Source of the DNA: Candidatus Bathyarchaeota archaeon
Lineage (GTDB): Archaea > Thermoproteota > Bathyarchaeia > Bathyarchaeales > Bathyarchaeaceae
Length of the DNA: 5,327 bases
Direction of reading: 5' to 3'
NCBI GenBank assembly: GCA_029881555.1
Contig: JAOUMI010000052.1
Coordinates: 1 to 5,327 of the forward strand
The position numbers and the translations under genes are program-made. Each line of letters starts with the position of its first letter. Within the stretch, counting starts at the first letter, position 1. This document shows, in pieces, positions 5,078 through 5,327 of the stretch. The notes below the pieces were generated by a model that saw nothing but the letters and a program-made list of their open reading frames with translations, was not told the DNA's origin and did no database searches.

Positions 5078-5099
5078 GGAGGGGGGTCTCCATTTTTTT
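5078..5099 (+). terminator. Terminator-like hairpin with T7 tract, plus strand
   Basis: GGAG (5078-5081) can pair with CTCC (5088-5091), followed after one base by seven T residues (5093-5099). T-runs end transcription in archaea even without a hairpin. It would end a plus-strand transcript covering the structured segment, the only candidate to its left. Confidence 0.45.
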
Positions 5100-5104
5100 A
5101 GAAC

Positions 5105-5131
5105 AAAAAAATTCACCTCACAAATATGAGG
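5105..5131 (-). terminator. Terminator-like hairpin with T7 tract, minus strand
   Basis: On the minus strand CCTCA (5131-5127) pairs with TGAGG (5120-5116) around a six-base loop, followed by TGAA and seven T residues (5111-5105). It would stop a transcript entering from beyond the right edge and shield the structured segment. Together with 5078-5099 it forms a back-to-back, bidirectional terminator. Confidence 0.45.
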
Positions 5132-5186
5132 GCACACACCTAACGGTCACGCCTCAATTTCTAGTTTTTCAGAAATGAATTTTCTA

Positions 5187-5216
5187 GTACTCTGCGATGT
5201 GCATATGTACTCCGCG
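5187..5216 (+). repeat. Near-identical 10-bp direct repeats spaced by 20 bp
   Basis: GTACTCTGCG (5187-5196) recurs as GTACTCCGCG (5207-5216), nine of ten bases alike, with starts exactly 20 bp apart. That is about two helical turns, so both would face the same side of the helix, as expected for a tandem protein-binding site. A dyad around CATATG sits between and partly in the second copy. Confidence 0.4.
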
Positions 5217-5327
5217 TTTTATGGATTCATAACAGAACAGTCGCGAAGCGCATCCTATGCGGAGGTTTGACATGCGCGTGCAAAAGACATGAACTTAGCA
5301 GATAGGGATTTTTCCATAGGCAGTGGA

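Larger units (their letters stand above)
4605..5327. other. Long non-coding stretch upstream of rpl18
   Basis: I find no protein gene that I can support in these 723 bases. They hold the rpl18 promoter, palindromes, repeats, a structured segment and two terminator-like signals, listed separately. A 101-codon minus-strand frame (4832-5137) has a GTG start without a ribosome site, unusual composition and covers the structured segment, so I reject it. At the right edge, a plus-strand ATG at 5289 opens 13 codons to the window end, and two minus-strand frames enter from the right and stop at 5255 and 5227. Any of these could belong to a neighbouring gene, but nothing recognisable is visible. Confidence 0.6.

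Noticed and set aside
4870..5100. SRP RNA, RNase P RNA or 5S rRNA
   Set aside because: The conserved sequence elements I know for these RNAs are not visible on either strand, and the length does not match SRP or RNase P RNA.
4832..5137. 101-codon minus-strand open frame
   Set aside because: It starts with GTG without a ribosome site, has no recognisable motif, and runs through both direct repeats and all hairpins of the structured segment. Its His/Pro/Arg stretch reads through the TGGGA/TCCCA hairpin, as spurious frames over RNA genes often do.
5227..5327. Partial genes entering from the right edge
   Set aside because: Two minus-strand frames (stops at 5255 and 5227) and a 13-codon plus-strand frame from 5289 stay open to the edge. 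They are too short to recognise and have no supporting ribosome site or motif.
1..5327. CRISPR array or insertion-sequence transposase
   Set aside because: No regularly spaced repeats of 24-37 bases and no transposase-like protein occur. The repeated elements present are short and few.

Overview
The window comes from an archaeon, most likely of the TACK group (Thaumarchaeota, Aigarchaeota or Bathyarchaeia type). Two things show this. The minus strand carries archaeal-type ribosomal proteins uL18, uS5 and uL30. It also carries a cluster for the ESCRT-III-based Cdv cell-division machinery, including CdvA, a protein known only from TACK lineages. Shine-Dalgarno motifs of the GGTGA kind and an A/T-rich TATA element preceded by a purine-rich BRE-like stretch also fit archaea. 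The exact phylum cannot be settled by eye.

Left part (1-2294, minus strand): three adjacent genes read right to left. They are an ESCRT-III (CdvB-family) paralogue without a winged-helix domain, then cdvA (PRC-barrel, coiled coil, C-terminal CdvB-binding tail), then cdvB (ESCRT-III core, proline-rich MIM2-like motif, start of the C-terminal winged helix), which runs off the left edge. Spacings are 46 and 22 nt, so they probably form one operon. In the known scheme CdvA sits at the membrane and recruits CdvB through its tail, CdvB nucleates the other ESCRT-III paralogues, and the Vps4-like ATPase CdvC remodels the polymer. CdvC is not in the window and could lie just beyond position 1.

Middle (2295-2897): a divergent promoter region, a small plus-strand gene for a 71-residue membrane protein of unknown function, and a 180-bp convergent intergenic stretch.

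Right part (2898-4604, minus strand): a tight rpl18-rps5-rpl30 mini-operon with its own promoter at about 4661-4677. In most archaea these genes sit inside the long spc cluster between rpl19e and rpl15/secY. Here both neighbours are missing, so the cluster has been cut out or rearranged. The coding strand of rpl18 and much of rps5 is strikingly A+C-rich, unlike the cdv genes.

Far right (4605-5327): no convincing protein gene. It holds several perfect palindromes, a decamer present three times, and a 152-bp segment with strong potential for RNA structure bracketed by exact 14-bp direct repeats. A T7 terminator-like signal follows on the plus strand, facing another T7 signal on the minus strand. 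This stretch is the best candidate for something undescribed: a non-coding RNA or a small non-autonomous mobile element.
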